From the NCBI GenBank assembly GCA_020638655.1, contig JACKIC010000011.1, positions 67,534-131,533 of the forward strand: 64,000 nt of DNA, read 5' to 3'. The notes beneath the pieces were generated by a model. The model saw only the letters and a program-made list of their open reading frames with translations, made no database searches and was not told where the DNA came from. Position 1 is the first letter of the stretch; each line of letters begins with the position of its first letter. The stretch comes from Planctomycetota bacterium (lineage in GTDB: Bacteria > Planctomycetota > UBA1135 > UBA2386). Positions 42,959 through 52,114 of this stretch are shown here, piece by piece. A program made the translations under genes and the position numbers.

Positions 42959-44529
42959 CCACGACACCCGCCCAGGCCGCTCGCGTCGTCGAGCCGGTGA
43001 GCATGGCGCGGTTGGCGCTGGCCGTGCTGATCGCCCTGGCCTGTGCGCTCCTGGGTCGCTACCTGCCGCTGCCCGCGGGCACCGACCCCGGACCTGCATG
43101 TCGGCTGCTGTTCGTCACCGCGCTGACGACGTCCTGCTGGCTGCTCTCGGCGATGCCGATCGCGGCGGCCTCGCTGCTGCCGCTGGCTCTGCTGCCGGTG
43201 CTGGCGGTGCAGTCGACCGGCGACGTGACGCGCGGCTACGGCAACCCGATCCTGTGGCTGTTCGGCGGCGGCTTCGTGCTGGCGATGGCGGTCGAACGCG
43301 CCGGCCTGCACCGCCGCATCGCCCTGCGCATCGTCGCCGCGCTCGGTCCCTTCCCGAGCCGGCTCGTGCTCGGCTTCTTCCTGGCCGCGACGTTCGTGTC
43401 GATGTTCGTCAACAACACGGCCACCGCGCTGCTGCTGTTGCCGATCGGCACCGTGCTCGTGAAGCGCTCGCAGGAGCTCGGCGAGCTCGCGCCGCGCGCC
43501 CAGGCGAACTTCGGCGCCGGGGTGATGTGCGCGATCGCGTTCGGCGCCTCGATCGGCGGCATGGCGACGCCGATCGGCACCGCGCCGAACGCGATCTTCT
43601 TCGCCGCCCACGAGCCGCTCGTGGCGCAGGGCGCGCGGCCCGTGTCGTTCCTGCTCTGGGTGCTCGCCTTCGCGCCCTTCGCGCTGCTGCTGTCGACCGC
43701 CGCGAGCCTGCTGATGACCCACGTGACGCTGCGCGTGCCGCGGCAGCGCTGGCGGCGCGGCGACGAGTTGCTCGCCGAGGCGCGCGCGCTGCCGAAGTGG
43801 AGCAAGGCCGAACGTCGCACCGCGATCCTGTTCGGCGTCGCGGTGCTGCTGTGGGCGACGCGCGGCGACCTGCAACTCGGCGCCGGGGAGGTGCTGCACG
43901 GCTGGGCGCACTACCTCGTGCCCGCGGGCCAGCGCGACAACTACATCGCCGACGGCTCGGTCGCCGTGCTCGTCGCGATCCTCGCGTTCCTCGTGCCGAC
44001 CGGCACCGGTGGCGGCGAGCGCCTCGTCGACTGGCCGACGGCGCGCAAGATGCCGTTCGACCTGTTGCTGCTGCTCGGCGGCGGCATCGCGCTGGCCAAC
44101 GGGTTCGGCCCGACCGGCCTGTCGGCGGCGTTCGGCGAGCTGCTGCGGCCGTGGATCGGCTCGATGCACCCGGCGCTGCTGCTGTTCGTGATGGTGCTGC
44201 TGATCACGGCGCTGTCCGAGGTCGCCAGCAACACCGCCTGCGCGACGATGCTGCTGCCGATCCTGCGCGACGGGGCGGTCGCGGCGCGCATCGACCCGCT
44301 GGTGCTGATGTTCCCGGCGGTGTTGGCGTCGTCGTGCGGCTTCATGCTGCCGATCGCGACGCCGCCCAACACGATCGTGTTCGCGTCGCGGCAGGTGACC
44401 TTCGGCCAGATGGCGCGCGCCGGCTGCGGCCTCGACCTGCTGGCCGCCGCCATGCTCGTGCCGTGGTTGTTCTGGTGGGCGCTGCCGATCCTGGGCGTCG
44501 ATCCCGCGCAGCTGGGGGGCGGTCGGTGA
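42955..44529 (+). CDS. SLC13/DASS-family anion transporter
   Basis: A 524-residue integral membrane protein of the divalent anion:Na+ symporter family. Start ATG 42955 overlaps the cutA stop (ATGA). Two repeated substrate/Na+ motifs of the SNT type are visible: SMFVNNTATALLLLPIG and ASNTACATMLLPIL, plus GGMATPIGTAPNAI. About 11 hydrophobic segments fit the family. Likely substrates are dicarboxylates, phosphate or sulfate; specificity is not predictable. Its stop overlaps the next start (GTGA). Confidence 0.88.
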   Translation: MTTTPAQAARVVEPVSMARLALAVLIALACALLGRYLPLPAGTDPGPACRLLFVTALTTSCWLLSAMPIAAASLLPLALLPVLAVQSTGDVTRGYGNPILWLFGGGFVLAMAVERAGLHRRIALRIVAALGPFPSRLVLGFFLAATFVSMFVNNTATALLLLPIGTVLVKRSQELGELAPRAQANFGAGVMCAIAFGASIGGMATPIGTAPNAIFFAAHEPLVAQGARPVSFLLWVLAFAPFALLLSTAASLLMTHVTLRVPRQRWRRGDELLAEARALPKWSKAERRTAILFGVAVLLWATRGDLQLGAGEVLHGWAHYLVPAGQRDNYIADGSVAVLVAILAFLVPTGTGGGERLVDWPTARKMPFDLLLLLGGGIALANGFGPTGLSAAFGELLRPWIGSMHPALLLFVMVLLITALSEVASNTACATMLLPILRDGAVAARIDPLVLMFPAVLASSCGFMLPIATPPNTIVFASRQVTFGQMARAGCGLDLLAAAMLVPWLFWWALPILGVDPAQLGGGR

Positions 44530-46256
44530 AGCGCACGCGGGCGCTGCTGTTGGTCTGGCTCGGCGCGTTCGCGGCGTTCTTCTGCACCGCGCACGGCAAC
44601 CTCGAGAGCCTCGACTCGACGTTCACGATGCACGCCGCGAGGGCGTTGCTGCACCGCGGTGACTCGGGGCTGCTCGGTAGCGGGCAGGCGGGCGCCTCGC
44701 GCAGCGAGCAGGAGATCGTCGCCCTCATCGCCGACCGCGCCGCGCACGGCGTGCAGGCCTACGGCAAGGTCGGCCGGAACGGCCTCACCTACGTGTGGTT
44801 CCCGATGGGCCACGTCTGGCTGATGGTGCCGTGCGTCGCCCTCGGCGACGCGCTGCAGGCCGTGTTCCCGTCGCTCGAGGAGCGCTTCCGAACCGCCAGT
44901 CGCGCCTCGCCGCAGTCCTACCGATTCAGCGAGTTCGTGACTAGCCACGCGGCCGTCGCGATGCTCCTGCCGCCGCTGTTCGGCGCGACCTCGGTGCTGC
45001 TGCTCTTCCTGATCGCCGGCGCGCTCGGCGCCGCGCCGCGCGACGCCGCGTGGTCGACGGCGGCGATCGCATTGGCGACGCAGCTGTTCCCGCTCGGCAG
45101 CGAGACGCTGTCCGACGGGCCCGGGATGTGTTTCCTGCTCGCCGCGCTCTACGCGACGGTGCGCGCGCACTGCGGCACCGCCACCGTGCGCACGCTCCTG
45201 CTCGGCGGTCTCGCGGCTGGCGCAGCCGTGCTGACGCGTTATCCGCACGGCCTGCTCGTGCCGCCCCTGCTGCTCGCGGTCGCGCTCGCCGGGCTGCGCC
45301 GCGGCCGGCGCGCCGACGCGCTTTGGTTCGCGCTCGGCGGCCTGCCGTGCCTGCTGCTGTTGTTGACGGTCGACCACCTGCGCTTCGGGTCGGTCTCGGA
45401 CACGGGTTATCCAGCGGCAGGGTCGTGGTTCAACTACCCGGTCTACTTCGGCGTGCTCAAGCTGCTCATCGCCGCCGGCAAGGGCATCCTGTGGTTCTCG
45501 CCGATGCTGTGGCTGGCGCTGCCCGCCGCGACGTCGCGGGCGCGCGTGCCCGAGCTGCGGTGGCTCGCCTGGCTCCTGTTCGCGATCCCGATGCTGATGT
45601 TCGGCTCGACCAACGGCTGGCAGTCGGGGCAGTGCTGGGGCGTGCGCTACGTCACCCCGGGGGTGGTCGCGCTGTGTGCGCTCGCGCTGCCGCAGGCCTT
45701 GCCGTGGCGTTCGTTTCGCCGGACCTTCCTGCTGCTGTTCGCCGCCGGTGCGTTCGTCAACCTGACCTCGGTGATCGCGCCGACGCGCGGTCACAACCAG
45801 CTCGCGGGCCAGGCCGTCAGGGCGATGTACGACCGCGAGCTCGCAGCCGGCCAGATCACCGAAGCCGATCGCCACGGCGTCGACGAGGCCGACCACTACT
45901 TCTTCCTGCCGCGCTTCTCGCCGCTGCACGCCAACTGGACCTACGCGTTCAAGTCGTGGCGGGGCGACTTCGAAGACGCGAGCGGCGCGCCGCGCAACGG
46001 CAGCGCCAACACCATCGGACCGCTGTTCGGCATCGAGGCCGTGCCTGGCGCGATGCCGCCGCAGGACCTCGCGCCGGTGCAGTGGGAGGACCGCGGCGGC
46101 CGCCACCTGTGGTGGGTGTTCTGGGGCACGCTGCTGGGGGTACCGGCCCTGCTCCTGCTGCTGCCGGCCCTGGCCGTCGCCGTCGTGGCGACCTGGCTGG
46201 GCTGGCGCGGGGTGCTGGCGATGCCCGCGCCCGTCGAAATCCCCGACACCCGGTAA
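44526..46256 (+). CDS. Multi-pass membrane protein, GT39/ArnT-like glycosyltransferase candidate
   Basis: A 576-residue protein starting at GTG 44526, overlapping the transporter stop. It has about nine to eleven hydrophobic segments and a long soluble loop. The first loop carries LESLDSTFTM. The overall layout resembles GT-C enzymes that transfer lipid-linked sugars, but I do not see a definite catalytic motif, so this is a layout-based suggestion. A terminal membrane segment precedes the C-terminus. Alternatively it is a membrane protein of unknown role. Confidence 0.72.
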   Translation: MKRTRALLLVWLGAFAAFFCTAHGNLESLDSTFTMHAARALLHRGDSGLLGSGQAGASRSEQEIVALIADRAAHGVQAYGKVGRNGLTYVWFPMGHVWLMVPCVALGDALQAVFPSLEERFRTASRASPQSYRFSEFVTSHAAVAMLLPPLFGATSVLLLFLIAGALGAAPRDAAWSTAAIALATQLFPLGSETLSDGPGMCFLLAALYATVRAHCGTATVRTLLLGGLAAGAAVLTRYPHGLLVPPLLLAVALAGLRRGRRADALWFALGGLPCLLLLLTVDHLRFGSVSDTGYPAAGSWFNYPVYFGVLKLLIAAGKGILWFSPMLWLALPAATSRARVPELRWLAWLLFAIPMLMFGSTNGWQSGQCWGVRYVTPGVVALCALALPQALPWRSFRRTFLLLFAAGAFVNLTSVIAPTRGHNQLAGQAVRAMYDRELAAGQITEADRHGVDEADHYFFLPRFSPLHANWTYAFKSWRGDFEDASGAPRNGSANTIGPLFGIEAVPGAMPPQDLAPVQWEDRGGRHLWWVFWGTLLGVPALLLLLPALAVAVVATWLGWRGVLAMPAPVEIPDTR

Positions 46257-46271
46257 AGCCGATGGCAGGGG

Positions 46272-46302
46272 CGGTTCGATAGAGCCCGCGGAGATCGAAC
46301 CG
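46272..46302 (+). promoter_or_regulatory. Perfect nine-base-pair hairpin directly before the 46308 start
   Basis: The arms CGGTTCGAT (46272-46280) and ATCGAACCG (46294-46302) pair exactly around the 13-base loop AGAGCCCGCGGAG. The hairpin ends five bases before the ATG at 46308, with no T run, and lies in the 51-base gap after the membrane-protein gene. It could end the upstream operon, or affect initiation of the 46308 gene, which lacks an unpaired ribosome site. Confidence 0.5.
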
Positions 46303-46307
46303 GCCCG

Positions 46308-47834
46308 ATGACCTTCAGCACCCTGACCCTGTCCCTCGCCCTGTTCCTGTGTCCGCAGGACCCCGGCGCCCGCTCGCTCGACGTCGTCGAACTCAAGAAC
46401 GGCGACCAGCTCGAGGGCCGCGTCACCACGCAGCTCGACGGCTACGTCGAGATCGAGCTGCAGGCCGGCGCGACCATCGGCCTGAGCATGGCGCAGATCG
46501 CCTCGATCAAGCTCGGCGCCGGCGCCGCGGCCCGGGCCGACAAGGGCCCGATGCAGCCGCGCAGCGAGTGGTTCGTGCTCTACGACGGCGAGGGCAAGTC
46601 CGTCGGCTGGCTGCAGGCGGGCGTCGCCGTGGCCAGCGACGGCAGCCTGACGATCAGCGAGGAATACGAATTCCGGCAGGCGCACCGGCGCTACCAGGTG
46701 ACCTCGCTGTGCAAGGCGGACAGCAACTTCGTGCCGCAGAGCTGCTACTTCCGTGAACGCATCAGCGAGCCGGTGCTCGGCATCTCGATGGTGCCGGGTG
46801 AGAACCACGGCCAGGCCGATCGCGTCGTCGACGAACGCATCATCGAAGGCGCGTGTCAGGGCGACCACCTGCACGTGCAGCAGCTCGACCACAGCGGCCG
46901 CCGCGAGCGCGATCTGCCGTGGTCCGAGCGCGACACCTTCCCGCTGCTGGCGCGCGCCGTCGCGCGCCACACCGGCGCGGCGCTGCCGCAGACCACGATG
47001 TACGACCCGGCCAACGACGAGATCGTCGCGCGCGCCATCGACGCGGCCCGCGCGCGCCGGATCACCTGGGAGGGCAAGCCGCTCGAGATCACCGAGTTCG
47101 CCGAATCGTCGGCGAACGGTCGCAACAGCGTCTGGCTCGACGCCACCGCGCAGACCCTGCGCCGCGAGCTCGCCGGACCGGCCCTGGTCGCCGTGCGCAG
47201 CGAAGCCGAGTCGGCGCGCCGTCTCGCCGGCGGCGTCTCGATCCCCAGCTCGTTCGTGATCGAAGCGGGCGGCACGTTCGCCTGCTGGCGACCGAACCCG
47301 TGCTGGAGCATCGTCGACGAGGTGCCTGCCGGACGGCTGGTTCTGAGCGGTCCGATGCCGAACGCGAGCATCGCGATCACGCGCCTCGACCACCTCGAGC
47401 CCGGCGCGTCGCTGGCGACCGCCGCGGACGCGGTCGGCAACTGGTTCCTGCTGCTGCACCCCGAGCTGCGCTTCGAGAGCCGCAGCTCCGTCGAGGTCAA
47501 GGGCAAGGACGCCGTGCGCCTGTGCGCGACCGGCAAGCACCTGCGCGCTACGGTCGACGTGGTGCCGCAGGAGGACCGCTTCCTGGTGCTGGTCTGCATC
47601 GCCGACCGGCAGGACTGGGACGAGCTGCAGCCCGACTTCGAGTTCGTCACGCGGTCGCTCGAGCTCGACGCGCAGGCGATCGAGCCCCGGCTGCAGGGTC
47701 CCGTCAAGGGACAGCAGGCCCGCGAACGCACGCCGCAAGGTCGCGCGCACGAACTGCCGGCGGCGACTGCGCCCTCGGCCAAGCCCGAACCGGCGCGCAA
47801 GCTGCCGCTGGTGCGCGTGCCCGACGACGGCTGA
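46308..47834 (+). CDS. Exported protein of unknown function
   Basis: A 508-residue protein with an N-terminal hydrophobic segment (about 4-15) that looks like a short signal peptide. The segment ELKNGDQLEGRVTTQLDGYV is a short beta-rich motif seen in planctomycete exported proteins; I recognise no further domain. The C-terminal 40 residues are Ala/Pro/Lys-rich and probably disordered. ATG 46308 is preceded by a hairpin rather than a Shine-Dalgarno sequence. It ends the 39.6-47.8 kb co-directional run and converges with comM. Confidence 0.7.
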   Translation: MTFSTLTLSLALFLCPQDPGARSLDVVELKNGDQLEGRVTTQLDGYVEIELQAGATIGLSMAQIASIKLGAGAAARADKGPMQPRSEWFVLYDGEGKSVGWLQAGVAVASDGSLTISEEYEFRQAHRRYQVTSLCKADSNFVPQSCYFRERISEPVLGISMVPGENHGQADRVVDERIIEGACQGDHLHVQQLDHSGRRERDLPWSERDTFPLLARAVARHTGAALPQTTMYDPANDEIVARAIDAARARRITWEGKPLEITEFAESSANGRNSVWLDATAQTLRRELAGPALVAVRSEAESARRLAGGVSIPSSFVIEAGGTFACWRPNPCWSIVDEVPAGRLVLSGPMPNASIAITRLDHLEPGASLATAADAVGNWFLLLHPELRFESRSSVEVKGKDAVRLCATGKHLRATVDVVPQEDRFLVLVCIADRQDWDELQPDFEFVTRSLELDAQAIEPRLQGPVKGQQARERTPQGRAHELPAATAPSAKPEPARKLPLVRVPDDG

Positions 47835-47847
47835 TCGGTCGCGTCGT

Positions 47848-49392
47848 TCACGGTGTGGCCGCGAAGGTGCGGTCCTCCCGACCGCGCAGCGCCGCGGCCT
47901 CGAACACGTCGACGTCCTCGACGGCCGGACGGTCGTCGAGATCGGCGAGCGTGCGCGCCAGGCGCAGCAACCGGACGCGACCGCGACCGGTCTCGTGCCG
48001 GCGCCGCAGCACCTCGTCGAGGAGGCGCAGGGTGCCTTCGGCGGCGTCGCACGCGCGCAGCAGCGCGTCCCCGTCGAGTCGGGCGTTGCCGAGGTCGGTG
48101 TCCGAGCGGTGCGCGCGGCGGCGGTGCAGCTGCCGCGACCGCGCCGCCAGCACCCGCTGTCGCCAGTGTTCGGTGCCGCCCCCGGGCTCCGGCGGGCCGC
48201 GCAGCTCCGCGGGGTCGAGCGCCGGGATCTCGGCACGCAGGTCGATGCGGTCGAGCAGCGGACCGGACAGGCGCGATCGGTAGCGTGACACGGCCGCAGG
48301 GGTGCAACGGCACGGGCGCTGGCGGTGGCCGACGTAGCCGCACGGGCACGGGTTCATCGCGGCGACCAGCAGCAGGCGGGCCGGCATCGTCACCGTGCGC
48401 AGCGCCCGCCCGACCGTGACGGTGCCGTCTTCGAGCGGCTGCCGCAGCGCCTCCAGCGCGTCGCGGCGGAACTCGGGCAGTTCGTCGAGGAACAGCACGC
48501 CGCGGTGTGCCAGGGTGATCTCGCCGGGCCGCACCTCGGTGCCGCCGCCCAGCAGGCTCACGGTCGAACTGGTGTGGTGGGGGGCGCGGAAGGGCCGCGC
48601 GTCTGCGCCCGGCAGACACAGCCCCGCCGCGGCGTGCGTCTGCAGGATCTCGAGTCGTTCGGTCGGCGACGGCGGCGGCAGCAGGCCGGGCAGCCGCCGC
48701 AGCAGCGCGCTCTTGCCGGTTCCCGGCGGGCCGACGAACAGCAGGTTGTGGCCGCCCGCCGCCGCAACCGCCAGGGCGCGCTTGGCCGACGCCAGTCCAC
48801 GCAGGTCGGCGAGGTCCGGCACGGCCGCGCCCTGCGGCGGCGGGATCGCGGGCACGGGCGGCAGGTCCCGGTGCCCGGCCAGCCAGTGGATGGCATCGGC
48901 GAGGGTGGTGGTGGCGTGCACCGGCAGGCCTTCGATCACCTGACACAGCGCTGCGTCCTGAGGGCTGCACAAGAGGCCGCGCGCCCCCGCCGCCCGCGCT
49001 GCCAGCGCGACGCTGACTGCGCCGCGCGCCGGCAGGACGTGACCCCGCAACGAGACCTCGCCGAACGCGAACAGGTCGCGGGTCCGTTCGGGCGCGAACA
49101 GGCCGCCCGCGCCGGCCAGCGCGAGCGCCAGCGGCAGATCGAAGCCGCTGCCCTGCTTGCGCAGCGCCGCCGGCGCGAAGTTGACCGTGGTGATGCCGCG
49201 CGGCTGGGGCAGGCCGAGCGCGAAGAACGCCTGCAGCACGCGGTGGTAGGCCTCGCGCACGCAGGCGTCGACGAGTCCGAGCAGCCGCGGCGTGCCGTCG
49301 CTGGCGTGGCGGGTGGTCGCCTCGACCGCGACGGGAACGGCGTCGACGCCCTGCACCAGTCCGCAGCCGATGGTGATGGTCGGTGTGTCCAC
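47848..49392 (-). CDS. comM: ComM/YifB-type Mg-chelatase-like AAA+ ATPase
   Basis: A 514-residue protein from GTG 49392, or 530 residues from TTG 49440. The shorter start is favoured because family members begin near the TIGCGLVQGVDAVPVAVE segment. An N-terminal Lon-like fold (FDLPLALALAGAGG) is followed by the AAA+ core with GPPGTGKSALLRRLPG (Walker A), the Walker B-like LFLDELPEF, and a C-terminal YifB segment. In other bacteria ComM acts as a branch-migration helicase aiding integration of natural-transformation DNA, which fits the presence of type IV pilus genes in the window. Confidence 0.92.
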   Translation of the reverse strand: MDTPTITIGCGLVQGVDAVPVAVEATTRHASDGTPRLLGLVDACVREAYHRVLQAFFALGLPQPRGITTVNFAPAALRKQGSGFDLPLALALAGAGGLFAPERTRDLFAFGEVSLRGHVLPARGAVSVALAARAAGARGLLCSPQDAALCQVIEGLPVHATTTLADAIHWLAGHRDLPPVPAIPPPQGAAVPDLADLRGLASAKRALAVAAAGGHNLLFVGPPGTGKSALLRRLPGLLPPPSPTERLEILQTHAAAGLCLPGADARPFRAPHHTSSTVSLLGGGTEVRPGEITLAHRGVLFLDELPEFRRDALEALRQPLEDGTVTVGRALRTVTMPARLLLVAAMNPCPCGYVGHRQRPCRCTPAAVSRYRSRLSGPLLDRIDLRAEIPALDPAELRGPPEPGGGTEHWRQRVLAARSRQLHRRRAHRSDTDLGNARLDGDALLRACDAAEGTLRLLDEVLRRRHETGRGRVRLLRLARTLADLDDRPAVEDVDVFEAAALRGREDRTFAATP

Positions 49393-49493
49393 ACCATGCT
49401 TGTGGTTCGACCGCGTCCAGCGTGACGGGTCTCGAGGCAAATCCGTGTGACGTCGTCCGCGGCGCGGCCACGAAGCAGGCGGAGGACTCCGCG

Positions 49494-50540
49494 GTGAAGG
49501 ACGCGCACGATGCCATGTTCCGATTCACGTTCGGACAGCCCGAACACGCGGCGGCGTTGCTGCGGTCCATATTGCCGGCGGCCGTGGCGGAGGCGATCGA
49601 CTGGGCGACGCTGCGACCGCTTCCCGGTACGCAGGTGGAGCGGCGTCTGCGGCGCCAGCAGTGCGATCTGTTGTTCGCGGCGCGCGCCGGCGGCCGGTCC
49701 GTGCGCGTCTACCTGCTGTTCGAGCACAAGTCGCGCAGCGAGCCGTGGGCCGTCGTGCAGATGCTCGGCTACGTGGTCGGCATCTGGCGCGACCTGCTGC
49801 GTCGCAGGCCTCGTCCCCGCCGTCTGCCGCTCGTGATCCCCGTGCTGTTGCACCACGGCCGGCGAGGCTGGGCCGCGGCGACCACGCTCGGCGAACTCCT
49901 CGAGCTCGAAGGCCTGCGAGGCGCCGCGAGCGTCTGGCTGCAGGCGTTCCAGCCGCAGTTCCGCATCGTGGTGCGGAGCCTCGCCGACAGTTCCCCCGAG
50001 GATCTGCGCCGCATGTCGCTGACGCTGCTGGGCAAGGTCACGCTCGCCGCGCTGCAGTTCCTGCCCGGCGCGTCCTCCGACCGCGTCCTGGCCGCGATCG
50101 CCGACTGGGCGCTGCTGCTGCGTGACCTGGTGCGCGCGCCGTCGGGGGAGGAGGCCCTTGTCGCGCTGACGAACTACGTCTTCACTACCACACCTGTCGA
50201 ACACGAGGCGCTGATCGAGGTCGTGGCGACGACCTTGGGCGCCAGGGAGTCCATGATCATGAAGTCCGCAGCGGCGAGGTTGCATGCGCTCGGCCGGGCC
50301 GAAGGCCGGGCGGAGGGCAAGGCAGAAGGCAAGGCAGAGGGCAAGGCCGAAGGCAAGGCAGAGGGCTACGTCGCCGGTCGCGCCGAGCTGGTGCTGCACC
50401 TTCTGTCGGCGAAGTTCGGCGAGCTGTCCGAGGCCGCGCGGGAACGCATCCTGGCTGGCAACCTGACCGAGCTCGAGGCGTGGGCGCTGCGTTGTCTGGA
50501 CGCGGGCACGCTGGCGCAGGTGTTCGCGGACGAAGCCTAG
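49494..50540 (+). CDS. Rpn/PD-(D/E)XK family nuclease (YhgA-like)
   Basis: A 348-residue protein. GTG 49494 is chosen because GGAGG lies 9 bases upstream (49481-49485). The N-terminal nuclease domain has the pattern CDLLFAARAGG...VYLLFEHKS, which supplies D and E-x-K active-site residues. The family (transposase_31-type Pfam) includes RpnA-like recombination-promoting nucleases and some phage-defence toxins; it is not a true transposase. A repeated Gly-Lys-Ala-Glu tract follows near the C-terminal third. Divergent from comM. Its catalytic residues look intact. Confidence 0.85.
   Translation: MKDAHDAMFRFTFGQPEHAAALLRSILPAAVAEAIDWATLRPLPGTQVERRLRRQQCDLLFAARAGGRSVRVYLLFEHKSRSEPWAVVQMLGYVVGIWRDLLRRRPRPRRLPLVIPVLLHHGRRGWAAATTLGELLELEGLRGAASVWLQAFQPQFRIVVRSLADSSPEDLRRMSLTLLGKVTLAALQFLPGASSDRVLAAIADWALLLRDLVRAPSGEEALVALTNYVFTTTPVEHEALIEVVATTLGARESMIMKSAAARLHALGRAEGRAEGKAEGKAEGKAEGKAEGYVAGRAELVLHLLSAKFGELSEAARERILAGNLTELEAWALRCLDAGTLAQVFADEA
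50253..50540 (+). CDS. Possible internal short product of the Rpn gene (RpnS-like)
   Basis: An in-frame ATG at 50253 has CAGGGAG at 50243-50249, a good ribosome-site spacing, and would make a 95-residue C-terminal product starting MIMKSAAARL and containing the AEGK repeat. Some Rpn proteins elsewhere are inhibited by such intragenic short products. Whether this start is used here is not known. The second ATG at 50259 is also possible. Confidence 0.35.
   Translation: MIMKSAAARLHALGRAEGRAEGKAEGKAEGKAEGKAEGYVAGRAELVLHLLSAKFGELSEAARERILAGNLTELEAWALRCLDAGTLAQVFADEA
50298..50366 (+). repeat. 12-bp tandem repeats coding AEGK in the Rpn gene
   Basis: Repeats of the 12-base unit GGCAAGGCAGAG or close variants encode AEGRAEGKAEGKAEGKAEG. 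The tract lies between the nuclease domain and the C-terminal region and, if the internal ATG is used, also inside the short product. Copy number may vary. Confidence 0.85.
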
Positions 50541-50557
50541 ACCGGTCCCACGGGCGG

Positions 50558-52114
50558 CTACCAGTCGGCGGCCGCAGCCGTCGCCGCGAGGGCCGCGACC
50601 TCGTGCGCGACCTGCCGCGCGTCGCCGATGGTCAGGTTGGGCACTCGGGTCGGCGAGCCGCCGGCGACGTAGATGGTCATCTCGGCGAGGCCCAGCAGCA
50701 ACGCCAGCGGCCCCTGCTGCACGACGACGGCCTGCACCTTGGCGGTGGGCACATAGGCGAGGTAGCGGCCGACGATGCCGTGGCGCAGCGCGAAGAACCG
50801 CGGGCTCACCGCCAGGCCGAGGTTTCGGTAGGTCAGGATGCCCAGCACGAACCAGGTCGGGATCAGCAGCAGCGCGAGCAACGCGCCTGCGCCGGACGAG
50901 GACCAGAACGCGGCGACGGCCAGGGTCGCGAGGATCGCGCCTTGCAGGGTCGTGCGCAGCACCAGCAGCGGCGAGCCGCGGCGCCACGAAAACTCGGTGG
51001 CTTCGATGCCCGGCAGCAGCGCGGGCAGGATCTCGTCGGTGACCGGCAGCTTCGCCAGCGGCACGACGACGTCCCAGCCGCCGGCGTTGTCCTCACCCTG
51101 CGCGCGGCTGCCGCCGGCCGAGTCGGCCTTGACCACCGCGAGCCCGAGCAGGCGGCGCAACCACGGTTGTTCGACGGTGACGCGCTGGATGCGCTCGAGG
51201 GGCAGGGTCTTGCTGCGCGTGGTCAACAGGCCGAAGCGCCGCTGCAGCACGGTGCCGCGCAGCGTCAGCGAGAAGCCGTGAAACTGCACCAGGTTGCCCA
51301 GCGTGGCCGTGGCGATGCCGAAGGCCATCACCGCCAGCAACAGGCTCACCAGCAGCGCCACCAGGACCAGCGGCGAGAACTGCCCCAGCCACTGCCGCAC
51401 GGTGCCGGCGAGGCCTTGCAGCTGCGTCGCGAAGCCGAGCTGTTCGGCGAGCTGCAGCGCCGCGAAGCCGGTGACCACGAACGCCGACAACCGCAGGTCG
51501 GTGAGGCCGCGCAGCAGCAGGTCGCTGGTCGAGCTGCGGTGCACGAGGTACTCGGGTTCTGGTTCGGGCTCGGGCTGAGGCGTCGCGGGAGCGCCCTCAC
51601 CGGTCGCTGGCGTCGGGGCGGCCAGCAGCCGGGTGCGGCGCGCCTCGAGCAGCACCTCGCGCAGGTGGTCCGCGTCCTGCCGCGACAGGGCGTCGAGGCG
51701 GGCCTCGACGCCGCGCCCCGATGCGGTCTCGACGAGCACCACGGTCAGCCCGAGCACGCGGCGCAGGATCGTCGACTCGAAGCCCAGGTCCTGGATGCGA
51801 TCGAGCGGGATGCGGCGCTCCTGGCGTTCGAGGATGCCTTCGCGGATGCGCAGCTCCTCGCCGGTCAGCGTGTACTCGAGGGTCAGGTAGCGCGCCAACG
51901 CGGTGCCCAGGCGCACCAGGAACATCACCCCGGCGACGACCAGCAGCCATGGCTGCTGGGTCACCAAGGCGGCGACGACCAGGAACAGCACCTGCTGCAC
52001 CGAGTCCAGGAGGCGCAGTAGCAGCACCAGCGGGTGCAGGTGGCCGCGGGCCAGCACCGGCGCGTCCACCGGCGGCGCAGCGGGCGGTGCGCCGGCGTCA
52101 GAGGCGTCCGTCAC
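50558..52114 (-). CDS. YdbT-like membrane protein with bacterial PH (bPH2) domains
   Basis: A 518-residue protein with N-terminal membrane segments (about 40-66) and three bPH2-type domains, recognisable by repeats such as EYTLTGEELRIREG and RIPLDRIQDLGFE, then SRTKTLPLERIQRVTVEQPW. YdbT/YdbS pairs occur in many bacteria; their role is unclear, though some are linked to bacteriocin resistance or membrane stress. It overlaps the next gene by 17 bases on the same strand, indicating co-translation. Confidence 0.85.
   Translation of the reverse strand: MTDASDAGAPPAAPPVDAPVLARGHLHPLVLLLRLLDSVQQVLFLVVAALVTQQPWLLVVAGVMFLVRLGTALARYLTLEYTLTGEELRIREGILERQERRIPLDRIQDLGFESTILRRVLGLTVVLVETASGRGVEARLDALSRQDADHLREVLLEARRTRLLAAPTPATGEGAPATPQPEPEPEPEYLVHRSSTSDLLLRGLTDLRLSAFVVTGFAALQLAEQLGFATQLQGLAGTVRQWLGQFSPLVLVALLVSLLLAVMAFGIATATLGNLVQFHGFSLTLRGTVLQRRFGLLTTRSKTLPLERIQRVTVEQPWLRRLLGLAVVKADSAGGSRAQGEDNAGGWDVVVPLAKLPVTDEILPALLPGIEATEFSWRRGSPLLVLRTTLQGAILATLAVAAFWSSSGAGALLALLLIPTWFVLGILTYRNLGLAVSPRFFALRHGIVGRYLAYVPTAKVQAVVVQQGPLALLLGLAEMTIYVAGGSPTRVPNLTIGDARQVAHEVAALAATAAAADW

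Noticed and set aside
46260..46310. A tRNA-like GGTTCGA sequence upstream of 46308
   Set aside because: The GGTTCGA belongs to a simple inverted repeat with ATCGAACC. There is no acceptor stem, anticodon arm or cloverleaf around it.
49494..50540. Rpn-family gene as an insertion-sequence transposase
   Set aside because: The family label mentions transposase, but there are no flanking inverted repeats or target duplications, and the domain is a PD-(D/E)XK nuclease.
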